This document shows positions 20,962 to 34,648 of a DNA stretch of 64,000 bases, one piece after another. Under the pieces are notes generated by a model, which worked only from the letters and a program-made list of their open reading frames with translations, made no database searches and was not told the DNA's origin. The stretch's first letter is position 1. Each line of letters starts with the position of its first letter. The stretch is from assembly GCA_905331475.1 (NCBI GenBank), contig CAJNYU010004404.1, forward strand, positions 124,001 through 188,000, in the 5' to 3' direction. This DNA is from Rotaria socialis. Lineage: Eukaryota; Rotifera; Eurotatoria; Philodinida; Philodinidae. Made by a program: the position numbers and the translations under genes.

Positions 20962-23900
20962 ATGAGTTCCATGCAGTTTTTTACTTTATTTATAATTATT
21001 ATTATTAATTGTTCGGCTGGTCCACTTGATGATATTGCAAACATGCCTGATTTAACATTGGTAAGTTTTGAAGAAGAAGAAGAAGAAGACAAAAATGAAT
21101 TAATTCTTTTTATCTTGTAATTAAAAATATAGTTTCATCAACAATTAATCCGTCAACAAGACATACAAATGTTATTACAAAATATTTATCCTCAACAGCA
21201 ATTGGGTGGTATGAATGATTTTACAATATTTGCACCAAATAATGAGGCTATGTCTCACCTTAGTGGGAAAATTGAAGATCCAAATTTACTTTGGAAGTAT
21301 CACATTGTACCGGGACGCTACGATGATCAAACATTGTATAATATGGCACAAACAAAATTAAATGAAGCTAATCCAAGACAAATGATTGATTTGCGAGCAC
21401 AAAATAATTTACCAACAATAGCATTACCATTTCAAGTATGTCAGGCGCAGAAAAAAATTTGCGAATTAGAAAAAACGTTTTTTTTTTGCCAAGGTTTTCT
21501 ATGGCCTTGGATTTTATGGTGGAATAGGTGCACATGTAAATGATAGTTATGATAATGCAGGCTATGGTCAAGGTGGAATATCTTGGCTAACACATACATC
21601 GTTAAATCGAACAAATTTCTTAGATAATGATCTTGCACTGAAACCAAATTTTGGTATAAAAAAATCAATAGAGGAAAAGAGAAACTTATAGAATTTAATG
21701 AACTTTCTTATTTTTTAGGAAATAATTATAATCAAAAGCAAAATTATTTTTCTCCTCAAAGTACAAAACAAGAAAAAAATCTATTAATTGAAAGATTTCT
21801 TTTCTTCTGTAGGTAGTTTTGTGCCGAATAATCAAAATTTATTTCCACCTAATTTAACAAATTTTTATGGAAATCCTATGAATCCTCCAAATACTAATGG
21901 ACAATACATACAAAATCCTACAATGCCAAATATGAATTATAATTCATATTTTAAACAAGCTAATTTTGCACCCATGGGACCCGGTGCGAATATTGGATTA
22001 TTAGTAAGCGTTCAACATTGATGTTTTTCGTTGAATTAGCATATTTACACGACAACATGATTATTTTTTTCTCGAGTGTCGGTCTGAAATCGTAAAAAAC
22101 CGAGTTTAATCTTATTCCGAAGAATTTAAAGTCTTGTTGATGAATTGTTAAAATCATTTTAGTTTTGCGAAATAAGAATAAAATACAATACAGAATATGA
22201 GATATTCTCAATTAGATCGCTATGTTATACAAGTTTCAGAGGTTTCCTGATGTGTCATTCGATATGAACTTAGAAGCAAATGTTATCGTAAGAAAAATAA
22301 TCTGAAACTGTCAAAAACCTATTAATCAGATTTCTGTTGTATGCGATTCAGCGGTGAATTTTTATCTTGTCTATACTTCTCGACAAATCCAATATGGAAT
22401 AGTCTTGATCTTGACATCGATCATTAATATAATCAATAGCATTGTTGAAAACTTTATCTTTATGGCATTTATTATGAAATAACGACAATGTTATTTTAAT
22501 AAGATTTATGTTTCTTCTAACTTTTTAAATTCGATATTTAATCACACAGAATCAGCTCCACGAATTAAACGAGACCATGTAAATTTAACGTAAATACGTC
22601 CGCGGTATTTAATTCATGATCTGATAAATATAGAGATAATATATTTCCTTTTTTTCTACAGATATTTGTCTATTTTCCATCAGAGTCAACTAGTTATACT
22701 GATTTTCCCTGTTCTATTCGCCAAAAACGAATTTCGATAAAGATTGATTTCTTCTTTTAGCGTCCTACCATTAACAATGCATTTATATTAAGCACACGTC
22801 CAATGAGTCGAGGTATTATTCACGTGATAGATCATATTCTATGGCCACCTGAACGACGTGATCAAACTCAGTATAAAACAGCTTATGATGCACTTGAAGA
22901 TAGACAATTTTCGTAAGATTTCCGTGCGAAATATTCATTGACGAATTGATCAATATTTTTTTTCTAATTTGAAGACGCCTGCGACAATTAGCTGACCGCA
23001 GCGACTTTTTTCGATCTGAACTACGTTCAATGCATCATCAAACATGGTTTCTACCAAATGATCAAGCATTCGCAAGTATGGGTTCAAGTTTAAGTTTTCT
23101 ATTTGATCAATTCTACACGAATAATACGAACGATATAAATGAAGTAAAAACTTTATTGCTGTTTACTTTTTTCTATTCTAAAATTAAACTATTTAGTTTA
23201 TCAGAACACATGTAAGTCCATTAGTACTATTCCCAAGCTCAATGGATTCAACTAAGAAAATAACAACATTGACTGAAAATAAATGGATTACATTTCGTAA
23301 AATAGTGCAACCGGATCATTCATTTCAAGGTAATATTTTGTGAACAACAGTATTTAAAATGAATGTTGAAGTAAAGGTGTGGAAAATTTTCACTTTAACA
23401 AACAGTATGAATGACCACCTGATTGTTCATGTATTCATAGCGTAACGATATAATATGAATTACCACCCTATTGAGTTTCTCACCTATCCAGTACGAATGA
23501 AGTGAAGAGACGTGCCTCGAATAAAGCAATCTATTTGTAATTAGCAAGAGCAATTACAACCTGTCTTGTATTTTAATATCAGAGACAGATTTGTTTTTAT
23601 TAATTCATATATATAATCGATGATTGCCTTTTGTAGTTGATGTTATTTGTGGTCGATATGTAGCTCGTATTTTAATTAGTCGTTCAGAAGAGATTCGCCT
23701 ATATGGTAACGGTGTTGTCTATCCAATTTCAACGATTCTTACTAGTCAAACTCGATCAGCAGCAGATGAATTGTCGCAAAGCTATCAGTAAGCATGATTA
23801 GTTAAAGTTTTTAAACAAAATTATCTTTTTTGTGTTTGACCCTTCAAGATATTTTATGAATCTTGTTCAACAATCTGGCGATCCCGAATTAATGAGTATA

Positions 23901-26844
23901 CTACAAGGAACAACAAATATGAACATGTTCAATCCACAGGGTTCACTCAATATAACGATACTTATACCGCAACAAATATCTATTCAACAGTTGGGAAATT
24001 CACAAGAGCTTAGTATGGTAAATATATATTTTTAAAAATCATAAATCATTAGATCATCTAATTGAACATACCAAAAAAGAATGTTTCTGTCCAGAGTGGC
24101 TTTCAATAAATTGAATCTCTGACCTAAAACACAAGATTTCTTTGTCTGCATCATATTGAATCAATTCTAACAGCTTTTCGTGCTAGATATTTTAGAGTCT
24201 AAGATTGCGATTTGCACCTATCATCTATTTTTTTGTATTAGCATTTACGTCGACATATATTACGATTGGCAGTTTATACAGATGAATCGATGGTTGCACC
24301 AGCAACGTCGAATTCATTCGATCAGCAAAATGCGTATCAAACCTGGCAACAACAACAACCGTTAATGCCTCAACAACAGCAACCGTTAATGCCTCAACAA
24401 CAACAACCGTTAATGCCTCAACAACAACAACCGTTCATGCATCAACAGCAGCAACCAATAATGCCGCAACAACAACAACCGTTCATGCATCAACAGCAGC
24501 AACCAATAATGCCGCAACAACAGCAACCATTTATGCCTCAGCAGCAACAGCCATTTATGCCGGTCGGTTTTAATCAACAACAATTTCAGATGCCCCTGTT
24601 TCAACGAACTGGTTCTCGATCTGACAAAAAAGAATCAAGACGTCGTAGACAAATGAATATTCCATCAGGTACGAACTTTCAATCACAACAATTTCCTCAA
24701 CAACAACGATTACCCAACCAGCAGATGCAACCTATTCAACAACAGCAAATGATTCCTGTTCAACAACAAATGATGCCTGTTCAACAACAACAACAACAGC
24801 AACAAACATTTCATAATCAACAACAGCAACAAATATTTCCTAATCAACAACAGCAAATACTTCCCATTCAGCAACAGCAACAACCAATGTTACCTACCCA
24901 AAAGCAACAATTCAATCCTCCTAACTATTATCCAACACCATCGTACCCTTCCTCAACGATTTTTCAACACGGTCAGGTCTATCCGACAATGGATCCACAA
25001 TTTTCTGTCCAAGCACAAATATCAACTGGTGCAAATGGAAATAGTAAGAGATGAAGTGTTAGTCTATTATTATTCAACTTACTTGATTTCAGTTGTATCC
25101 CTTGTCGGTCGAACAACAAATTCTTTGCCATTTACAGCAACTATTCTTAATAGTGAATCAAATATTCGAGTTAAAAATGGAGTGATGCATGTTGTTCACG
25201 GTATATTTGTTTGTGTTTTTTTAAATTTCGAATGGAAATCATCCTGTCATTATAGGTATTGTATCTGGAATGATGGTTCCACTCGAAGGAATTCTTACAT
25301 CGATACAAGGAACAAGGTAACAACTATAATCGATTGCTACTTGATAAATATTATTTATTATATTTAGTGGATTTGCACAATTACTTCAACAAACACGTGT
25401 TATTGAACAATTGAAACAATCGGGTCTTCCTTATACACTATTTATTCCAACTAATGCAGCATTACAATCTATTGGTTCAACAACGAATGTGAATCAATTA
25501 AGACAAGTAAATATTTATTGTACTTAAATTTTGGAGAATCCGTGCTTTCTTTTTCCTTAAACAGTTTGTTCTACGTCATATATGTGCTGATATTCTTCTT
25601 GACCCAATGAGTAATGTATTACGTCGTTCAGGCGGGTTTTATAATCGTAATCAAAATATCAAAATAAAACCGCAACGTACTCGTCGAAGACGACAAGATT
25701 GGACGGCTAGTCAACGAAATCAGACAAATACGATGATGATGATGAATAGACAAGGTTTACAACAGTCATCGGGGCTTGGCGGCTCGGGCTATTATCAACC
25801 ACAACAGCAAACCTATGGAAATTATCCAGCTGCTGCGCCATCATTCGGTTCTAATAATAATCCAATGTATAATCCCGGCTATGCGATGAATGGTTATGCA
25901 TCACAGAAGCCCGAAGTTTTTCCAGGTTATTATCGAACTTATTCAGCTAATAAAAATTTTAATTATAATCATTTAGCAATGGTAAATCAACCAATATCGA
26001 ATCCTCCCTGGAATACAACGAAAAAGATTCTTTTGAGTCCACAAGTTAATAGTCTACAAAGGAATGGGCCACAAAATAGCTACGTAAATCCAAATGTTTA
26101 TGCTGGTGGACCGACTTATGCAAGTGGACCACAATCTTGTATTGCAATGACTGGCGACCGAATTACGGTTCAATCATTAGCTGGTACTCTAGCAGAAGGT
26201 ATGAAAACTTCAAATCATTTTTCAGCTAGCAAAGTAGTTCGTCTTACGGCGAATAATAAACTAACGTAAAAAACTTCATCAATAAAGCCTTTAAGAAAAA
26301 TATGATCTAAGATCAAGCTTTGATAACGGTTGCCCTAGAAGAATTTCAAACAAAGCAAAGTGCAAAATTGTATACTGGTTCGAATAAATTAGATCTCACA
26401 AGTTCTTTTCTAAGTTGAATAGTATGAAAGGCTCATATGTGTTATAAACACACATTATCATGCCGATAAACCCGATCTTATATCTCATACTTCATTCTAC
26501 CTTAAGATGAAAATCAAAATATTACTTTTTTTCTTCTTTTTCAGTTAATCCTCCAAGTATGTCATATCAAAGTATGTTTTTAATCTTGTATTTATATCCT
26601 AGATAATATTTTCTCTCTAGATTACATTGTAACATGTTGTGGTGATCTGTCCGTTAATGCAATGGTTCAATCCTTTAATATTTATCCACCAAATTTTGCT
26701 GTTTATCTAATCGGCCAAACCTTACTTTCACAAGGTAAAACAATCAATACAATGCATAGTCGCGCAACAAAACTCGCATCTTCTCATATGATTTTCATTT
26801 TCTTTATTATTTCATTAATTCTTAAACGAACACACCAATTTTAA
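20962..26844 (+). CDS. Secreted/anchored fasciclin (FAS1) domain protein with Gln-rich repeats
   Basis: Seventeen exons keep frame to 1187 residues: 20962..21060, 21133..21435, 21494..21653, 21719..21760, 21813..22003, 22761..22912, 22975..23143, 23197..23329, 23637..23787, 23849..24017, 24242..25043, 25093..25200, 25256..25316, 25368..25506, 25565..26198, 26545..26571 and 26621..26844. A signal peptide (MSSMQFFTLFIIIIINCSA) is followed by several FAS1 units: FTIFAPNNEAM with LWKYHIVPGRYDD, GIIHVIDHILWPP, WFLPNDQAFASM, GVVYPISTIL, GVMHVVHGI, and YTLFIPTNAAL with RQFVLRHICAD. Exon 11 encodes nine QQQQP(L/F/I)M(P/H) units, then SRRRRQ; exon 15 holds RTRRRRQD. The C-terminus (SSHMIFIFFIISLIL) is a hydrophobic tail, probably a GPI signal or membrane anchor. 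FAS1 proteins (TGFBI/periostin type) mediate cell-matrix adhesion. It converges on NCAPH, 101 bp downstream. Confidence 0.85.
24347..24561 (+). repeat. 24-bp coding minisatellite, 9 units
   Basis: Nine in-frame 24-bp units encode QQQQP followed by LM, FM or IM and P or H; units 4-7 form a 48-bp higher-order repeat (FMH then IMP, twice). It lies in exon 11 of the fasciclin gene and is probably length-polymorphic. Confidence 0.9.
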
Positions 26845-26945
26845 TTAATTTCGTGTACACAAACAAGTTGTTGTGTATTTTTTACATACAAAAAAAAAAA
26901 TAACTACGGAATATACAAATCATTTTTTTCTTATTAAACGATGAA

Positions 26946-29900
26946 TTAATTAGCAATAGATAAATTTGAATGGCTTGTATAAGAATATGATAATGCTGAA
27001 ATATCTCGTTGATCAGCAAATGGACGTTCTTGAATAAATAGATCGTCACGTTTTGAGTTGTTTTTCATAAATAATTTATTTTCATTACAATTAATTAACA
27101 TACAATAAAATGCCGATGCTAAATCTGTTTGTAATGATAAATAACCATGATCAGCAAGATTTTCACATAGAATTGAAAATTCAACAGCTGGCTGCGATTG
27201 AGTTTGACACGATGAAATTGATGATTGTTGACTTGCTGTGCTCGTATCCAGGGATAAAGTACGTTGTTGTTCGACTTTTTGACGAGTAAACTCTTCAATG
27301 ATTTGACGTTTGAGTATTTTGGCATTAACCGATGATGCACCTTTGGCGAATTCAATTTTTTCATAATGAACTGGGCGAATAAAGTCAAAGTGCATTTCTA
27401 TTAATGGGCCGTCTAGAAATGAAAATAAATTCATACATTGAAAAGAATCCAAACCAACTGTGAGACACTTCATTATGAATCTTTTCAGCCCGCTTGCTAT
27501 CTTTCGTGAAGAGATGAAAAAAACACTTAGGATCGTTTTTAGTGATTCATTCAAATGGTTACTGTATAGGAAATTCTCTTACCGTCGTCGTGATGACCAG
27601 CATCATTGTGATCGAAATCGTCATGATCGTAATAGTCTTGTGTTTGTTGTTGCTGTCGTTCTCGTCGTTGATTAATTAATTCCAAATGTTCAATGCTTAA
27701 ATCAGGAAAATTATAGAAATTTGTTAAATCACTTAATGGACGTATTTTTCGAGTCAATTGCATTTGATTGAAACTTTTTTCGCGCATACGTAATACAGTC
27801 GACCTTTGACTTGTACTAACAGCTTTTTTATCCCGACCATTATTATTACAACCCAATATAATTTGATCAAGAGGCAATTGATTAAATGTATCAACACGAA
27901 TATTTCGTTTCGAACCACCTCCTTCTCTTGCTATACCAGTAACTTTATGCGGTAGCACTGGTGCTTGTTGTTGAATGACTGATGTAGTATTAGCTGTTGG
28001 TACAGTCGCATTCAGTAAATTAGTGAATTTCCATATATTCGGTCCAGCAAATAGTTTTAGTTTCGTTGCATCGAAATATGAATATTCTGATTGACCATCT
28101 TTTGAATTCAATAAACTTGGCATTTGATCAGCAAACGAAACTGTACTCATAAATGATGATGATAATATGCCTTGTGTTGATGGAAGATTTGACTAAGAAA
28201 ATCAAATAAAGAATTCATACAGATCGTGTTTTGGATAAATAACGCATATTTATACTCGCTAGGTAATAGGATGCCTATTTGCACTCGCCATGGAACAATT
28301 TCAGGCCTTCTTGTCGTTTACTATCTAAGAGACTGAAGGTAGGGTATAATGCTCATATTCTTATAAACCATAGAATCGCGTTCTTATTCTAGGATACAAA
28401 AAGAGAAAAGTTTGCTAAGTTACGAGTCAAATCTCAAAAGTCCACACCCACCCGATGTCTGTTACAGTAACCAGAGAAGTTGGCTTGGAACCAACGGTCC
28501 ACAGTTCTCTACTTTTATGACTTTAGCGTTGCATTTTTGAGCGAATAATTGAATCGCTAATATTTCGACTTACATTAATTGATTGTTGTGATTGAAAATT
28601 ACCCAAATTTGAGTGCATACTTGATGGATCTTGATTACTTAGTTCGCTTAAAGCATTTTTAAAAACTTCATTTGCGTGACATGCATCATCGTTGAGATCA
28701 TCAATAGCAGCGTGAACTAATTCTTCGTGATTGTATCCATCGTCATCATCAACATCATCATTGTTTGCACAGGATCTATTCAAACTTTCATCCATTTGTG
28801 CCAAACAACTTTCATGAATTGTATCAATAAATGAACCACTTGGCATTTCATTAAATACAAATTCACGTAATGTTTGATTTCCTAAAGAAATTAAACAAGA
28901 CAATTCGTAAATAAATAATTAACACAAATCTTACCAAGAATATGATCATGTCCTTCGTTTGTCTTAAGAACACCACGTAGTGTTGATAAATCAATCATAT
29001 GATTCAATGTACAGTCGAGGATACTATTAATTTTAGTATCTTGTTCTTCGACTTGAACATTTGCATTTGTAAAACCATCAATAAGTGGAAAATCGCTTGA
29101 TGAATACATTGTACTCGATACCATCTCAGCATAGATAGAATCTGCACCGATGCCTCCACGCCATTGACACATATGTGGTGGTTGTAACGGACGAAATTCA
29201 AATTCATGCTCAAGTGTTATTTTAGATAAATCAGTTAAAATAAATGTTGTTGCTTTTGCTTTGACACGACGTATTGGCTTTTTGATATCGCCTTGTTCTC
29301 CATCAATAGTGTCGCCATTAGCATCTGTTTGACCTTCTTGTTTAATTTCTCCATCGCCAGATCGTTCGTCTTCATTATTTAAAATATTTCCACTTAATTT
29401 TTGAGTTTCTGTATGTAGAGCATCAACACGGAAACCATAGATTTTAGCACTAAAGATAGAAACGGCATTTCATAGATTGAAGAAAACAGTTTTTACTCTA
29501 AATGATATTTGACAAGGCTTCAACTTCACTCGTTTTTGTCCTGTGATGTGTTTTTTTCTCGCGAAATTAAGAAATCAAGTCTGAATCGAAGTTAGCTGTG
29601 TACGACTTACTATTTGGTATAGAATCTGTTCCGAAGAATAAAACTTTTCTTATTCATTTACAAAAGAAAATATCGCTTTAATGACTGTTTCATAAATTGA
29701 TTTTAATATTATCGGTGTTCAACTGTTCTTACCTTGTATCAATAACCGAACCAGCTTTAACAAAATTAGGACCTAAATTATGATTGTCTTTATCATCAAG
29801 CGCAATAGCATTTAAAATTTGTGGTAAACGTTCGACCAGAGGAATACTAAATGCATTTTTAATATTGATTTTTCCTTGCGTTGCTAATTCAACTGTTTTT

Positions 29901-30153
29901 TGATATAAATCAACTAATTGTCTCGGCGTTTGAGCTGGTTCATCGATACCATTGAATGAATTATTCAATAAACGTGATTGCCTTCGTCCAGTAAGACTAT
30001 CATTAAGAGAATTTTCTTTTTCATCAACATCAGCATCGAATTCCGAGAGTTTTCTTGTACGTCGTGCAGCTAATGACCTAAAAAAAGATCTTCCAAATAC
30101 ACAAAACAAGACAAGGACTATTTCATTTACCGTCGTGGTGCTGGTTCAGGCAT
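26946..30153 (-). CDS. NCAPH: Condensin complex subunit 2 (CAP-H / Barren kleisin)
   Basis: Six exons (30131..30153, 29733..30077, 28935..29449, 28574..28881, 27583..28192, 26946..27412) keep frame to 755 residues, close to the usual length of about 740. The N-terminal Barren region reads KINIKNAFSIPLVERLPQIL with TSAKIYGFRVDALH after it (kleisin N-terminus that binds SMC2). The middle has the acidic tract and YSYFDATKLKLFAGPNIWKF, as in CAPH F-----WAGP-HW-F. The C-terminal part (VNAKILKRQIIEEF, then FSILCENLADHGYLSLQTDL) fits the winged helix binding SMC4. Condensin compacts mitotic chromosomes. The start codon is 204 bp from the divergent TTC12 start. All junctions are GT-AG; the first exon is only 23 coding bases. 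Confidence 0.93.
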
Positions 30154-30357
30154 ATTCGTTGTTAATGACAAGAGCGAGCGTTCTTGTCTTTGTTCTTTTC
30201 CTTTTGCGCCATGTCATTTTAAAGCAACCAATTCAAATTCACAGCGCCACCTTCAAATGCATGAAGAAAAAAAAGATACGCAGCTGCTTTTGTCGTTCGT
30301 GGAAACGATTTAGTAATGGAGTAAGGTAGATCGATTTATTAAAAAAAAGTCAATAAC
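30154..30357. promoter_or_regulatory. Divergent promoter between NCAPH and TTC12
   Basis: Only 204 bp separate the two start codons, so both promoters and 5' UTRs must lie here. It contains CTTTTGCGCCATG at about 30201, similar to but not matching an E2F site. No TATA box is evident. The regulatory role is inferred from layout alone. Confidence 0.55.
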
Positions 30358-33300
30358 ATGGTTGACGAAACAAGCGAAGATCTTGAAAATTTTCTATCGA
30401 AAGTCGATAATATTCGTAAGCAAATTTTTTCTTCTTTGTCAAAATGACATATTTTTGGTATTCGTAGATCGTGTTGTTCAAGATTTATCATCTAACGATC
30501 AACATGCAGTATCTAAAGCAATGCAAGAATCAGATACATTAATTAAGGAAATATCGAAAACGGGCGTGGATCGCACCGTGATAAATAAATCACCATCGCA
30601 ACCAGCTAAAGAAGAAATATCACCCAGTGAGAATAGGATAGATTATGAAGACGATTATGTGATGTTTTTTTTCCCGTCTAGATGCATTTATGAGCGCATT
30701 AGAAAAAGATGCTCAAAAACGTGCAGAAAATCGACGTAAAAATAAAATTTTAGCTGATGAATTCAAAGCAAAAGGAAACGATGCATTTCATCAACAATTA
30801 TATGAACAAGCGATTGATTATTATACACAAGTAAGTAGCCAGTGAAAATTATTTTCATAACTTTTTTATTTGTTTTATTCTAGGGTTTGAACGCCAAAAA
30901 AGATTATGATATATTATATACAAATAGGGCACAAGTATATGTAAAACAAGGACGATATGAAGATGCAATTAATGATTGTGATTGGGCTTTGAAAGTAAGA
31001 ATTTAAAACATTTTGAACAGGCAGCGCACATTATATTCAATTAGTTGATGAAGATCGCTATGGATATCTAATTTAAATATTAGACTATAGGATTAGTAGA
31101 GAGATTAATTGAAACTTGTACATTGCATATTTTCTGAGAGGCATCATCTCCTATCAATTCCTAAACTAGACTACCATGCATAGAAATGAATAAAAGCTGA
31201 AAATATTTATTTTCATCAAAATTCAACCCTCGTGAACTGGTATTTTTGCTGCTTATCTCCTTCCTAGCATTGAACGCTATTAGATGTTCCATTCTTCAAT
31301 TCATTCCGATATAAGTCATTCTATTGACGAACGTTTTTATTTAGGTAACTCCAACATACATCAAAGCCTTTGTCATCAGAGGCAAATGTTTCATTAATTT
31401 AAAAGAATTCGATCGTGCTAAAGACGAATTTACTCAAGCTGAACAAATAGCAATAACAAATTTTGAACCTATAGCAACGCGTCGTATGATAGAAGGCTCG
31501 TGAGTGATAGGAAGGTTTTGGATGGATGTTCCTTTGTTTCTATTTTCAGAATGCATTCAAGAAGTTCAACGACAACGTGATAAACATCAACGAGAAGAAT
31601 CAGCACGAATATTTCTATCAAATGAAGATCCATCGAAACCGATGAATTTAACAAACACACTTCAAAAATTAAATAATGATAAACAACCGATTATTTTCTA
31701 TGCAGGCGGACTTGATCTTCTATGCCAATTACTAAAAGATGGTATTGTTTCTAAATGAAATTATTTTCGGTATTTTTGAGTTAGCTGTTTTGTTTCTAGA
31801 AACGACTCGAACAGCATTCCGTGTTAATAATGGTTTTAATTTATTTAATTCTCATCCGATTATAGCAAAAACTGATGATCAGACTCTATCTGATTCGGTG
31901 TTTAATCTCATGATTATTATTTGTCAAGATGATGGTACAAAAAAAAAAAGTTTTCGTATTGATTTCAAAAAAAAAGTTTTGTTTTTAATTTAAGATGAAA
32001 ATATAAAAGAATGTTTGGAAAGTAAATTTTTAAATAATTATACAACGAAAAATATCTATTCGTCGACTGCACTTCAGTTTTTCGTTGATATTTCATTACA
32101 AAATCAACCACGATTGATTTTGTTGCAAAAATTTACATCGAATAAGTACGAAAGAAATAGTTTCGCTTACAGTATGCCTTAAAATAAGAAATCTTTAGTT
32201 TTATTCAAGGTCTAATGAATATGATCAACAATAAAAAATCGAATGGAATATACGCTGCAAAATTGCTAAGCAACTTAGCAATTGAATCAAAGTGAAGATT
32301 TAGAAAATTTTCGTTGCAAAACTTTATTTCATTGCTTTAGGATTAAACAATATTTCAATGATAAGAATGAATTAATAAAATTAATTGCGATATTAGTAAG
32401 AAATTATTTGTTATTATGCTTGCTATCATGCGATCTCTAAACGAATGCACAGATAGAGCTCAATGTAAAAATACATCTTTTTTGTTGTTTAATTTCTAAA
32501 CATAGAAATCGACGTCAATGGATGGGCAAATTCGGACAACAATTTTATCATTATTAACAAATCTTTGTTCGGAAAAAAACATTCGACATTGTGCTGTTAA
32601 TGAAACAGATCTTCTTCAAATATTAATTGACGATTTGGGACAAAATGAAAATGAACACGAATTAAATTTATTGGGATTGTTAATCAATGTAACAAATGAA
32701 CCAAGTCCTAATCTAGAAGAAACATATAAAAATGTATTGCTGAAGTGAAGAAAGAAATTCTCATTCGAAAATTCTTCATTTGTTTTAGTTATGTGAAAAG
32801 ATTCTAACTAAACTGAAGCATTCTACACATCATCAACGTATGTTTACATTATTAGGCAATGTTGCTATGCATTATGAACAAGCTATTGATATTCTTGTTG
32901 AAAATAAAATTACTGTTTCGATTAGTCAAGCGTTACAACAGGTTTGGTGATGTTAAACTAATGAAAAACAAATATTATACTAAATATAATATTGTTTTTA
33001 GGATGCCGATGAAGAAAAGATTCGCGCTGCTGTAAGACTTTTGGCACTATGCACCAAATCGAATGATCAAGGACAACAAGCTGTTGCCAATGATAAAAAA
33101 CGTAAAGTATCTCTGATCAATAGAATTGAAAGTCATGAAAACTTTTCTTGATTGCTTTCCGAAGCACTGATCACTAGCTTCTAAATTTATTCTATTGCAG
33201 AACTTAACGCAAAACAAAATCTGTGTCGTTGAATTTTTATTTTTGAAATTTTATTCTTTCAGTTTTATCCCTCATCTATGAACAATTAATAACAAGTCAA

Positions 33301-33639
33301 CATTCGTTACTTATTGGTAATAGTGCATTAATGTTCGGAAATATCAGTGCTCATCCATCAACACGTCAATTTTTACAAAAAAATCCAGGAATAGAAAAAA
33401 TCATTGGTCAAATGTTAAAACTAGTCGAAGAATCATGGTTAAGTAAAGCAGCAAAGAAAAATGTGGCTATATTTATTACTAAAATGGTTAAAGCTGATGA
33501 AAAGTATAGATTTATAAATGTAACATTGAAATATTATTTATAGTTGGTGTCTTCTTTTTCATTTAGCTTCTTAGAGGAATACCGAAAACAACATGGTACT
33601 GAAATTCTACATTCAGCTCTCAAAGATGTTGAATTGTGA
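30358..33639 (+). CDS. TTC12: Tetratricopeptide repeat protein 12
   Basis: Fifteen exons keep frame to 682 residues (human TTC12 is about 705): 30358..30415, 30468..30626, 30682..30830, 30884..30994, 31345..31495, 31550..31741, 31800..31934, 31995..32145, 32199..32291, 32341..32395, 32506..32733, 32789..32941, 33002..33101, 33263..33503, 33567..33639. The N-terminus (DLENFLSKVDNIHRVVQDLS) and ALEKDAQKRAENRRKN precede TPR helices (ADEFKAKGNDAFHQQLYEQA, YTNRAQVYVKQGRYEDAIND, IKAFVIRGKCFINLKEFDRA). Armadillo-like helices follow (PIIFYAGGLDLLCQLL, ILSLLTNLCSEKNIRHCA, FTLLGNVAMHYEQA). TTC12 is a cytoplasmic factor for assembling axonemal dynein arms, fitting a ciliated animal. The exon 5/6 junction keeps frame only with a GC donor at 31496; the strong GTGAGT at 31500 would shift frame. 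Confidence 0.9.
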
Positions 33640-34035
33640 TGAAAAATCTGTTTTGAACAGTTAAAAATAAAATAAGAATACACATTGTTTTCGTTCATAA
33701 TTGTACTGATTTTGTTAAAAATTACTATTAAAAATAAAACTTCTCTTCTCGGAATACATTGGCCTAAATATGTGCGGCTAGACTAGATACAGCTTTTTAT
33801 GTTCATAGGATCTAATTGTATTCTCTTGGCGGAGACATTCTCGATTAGAATCAATCTAAGGTCACTGTTTCATTCGAAGTGTCAGTGCGTTCATTTGACA
33901 ATACGTTCCATCGCGATGCTTTTTTTATTCATGAATGTAGCTTTCGAAATTTCATCAATCCTAAGAATGAATCATATTCTGTTCGTTTCTTTTTATTTGC
34001 AAATAACAAAAACAGCAATATTCTGTTTTAAAATA

Positions 34036-34648
34036 TCAATTTTTCTTCTGTGTATCATTATCTGATGACCATTGCGCAATCCAATTTGACAGATTTTCAA
34101 CATTTTTCTCGAAATCATCTTCGGTTTCATTTGTAATTTTGTGAACAATATCTTCATCGAATGATTCTTCTGCTTCATCGAGACAGACTTGAAAAATTTC
34201 CGACTGAATATTTTGTTCAATTTTTTTCGCCGAATAATTTCGTTGTTTCAATCGATCATATAATTTATCATTACTACAACGAACAACAAATACACCATGG
34301 ATATGATCACTCTCAGGAATAATTCCGGCGCTATGATAATCAAGAACTAAACCGGATGGTGGAGTTGATTTTTCAAAATATTCCTCGTTTAGATAATCAT
34401 GTACAGCTTCATCATCTAAAATTCGGCATTCATTTTCATCGTCATATTCAAGAAGAAATTTTTCCTGTTTGGCTAATGCATTAATGTTGATATATGTCAA
34501 TGATTTATTTTTTGAGCAAAGTGCTTCGCAAAGACGAGATTTACCAACACCTTAGAAATAGAAATTAAAAGACATATGTAAGGCAGAAAAATAATATACC
34601 TGGTGTACCACAGACGACAATGTTTGGAAGTTGTTTTGTTGAACTCAT
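34036..34648 (-). CDS. AK6: Adenylate kinase 6 / Fap7-like nuclear NTPase
   Basis: Two exons (34600..34648 and 34036..34550, 49-bp intron in phase 1) give 187 residues, close to the family's 172. The N-terminus NIVVCGTPGVGKSRLCEAL is the P-loop, split by the intron inside the GTPG. Then come YININALAKQEKFL, an acidic YDDENECRILDDEAVHDYL, the family motif VLDYHSAGIIPE, VFVVRCSNDKLYDRLKQR, and NIQSEIFQVCLDEA with NWIAQW near the C-terminus. AK6/Fap7 acts in the nucleus in late 40S (18S rRNA) maturation and has adenylate kinase/ATPase activity. Key motifs are intact. It converges on TTC12 with 396 bp between stop codons. Confidence 0.93.

Noticed and set aside
24410-24604. Minus-strand Leu-rich open frame
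   Set aside because: It is the reverse complement of the Gln-rich coding repeat in the fasciclin gene.
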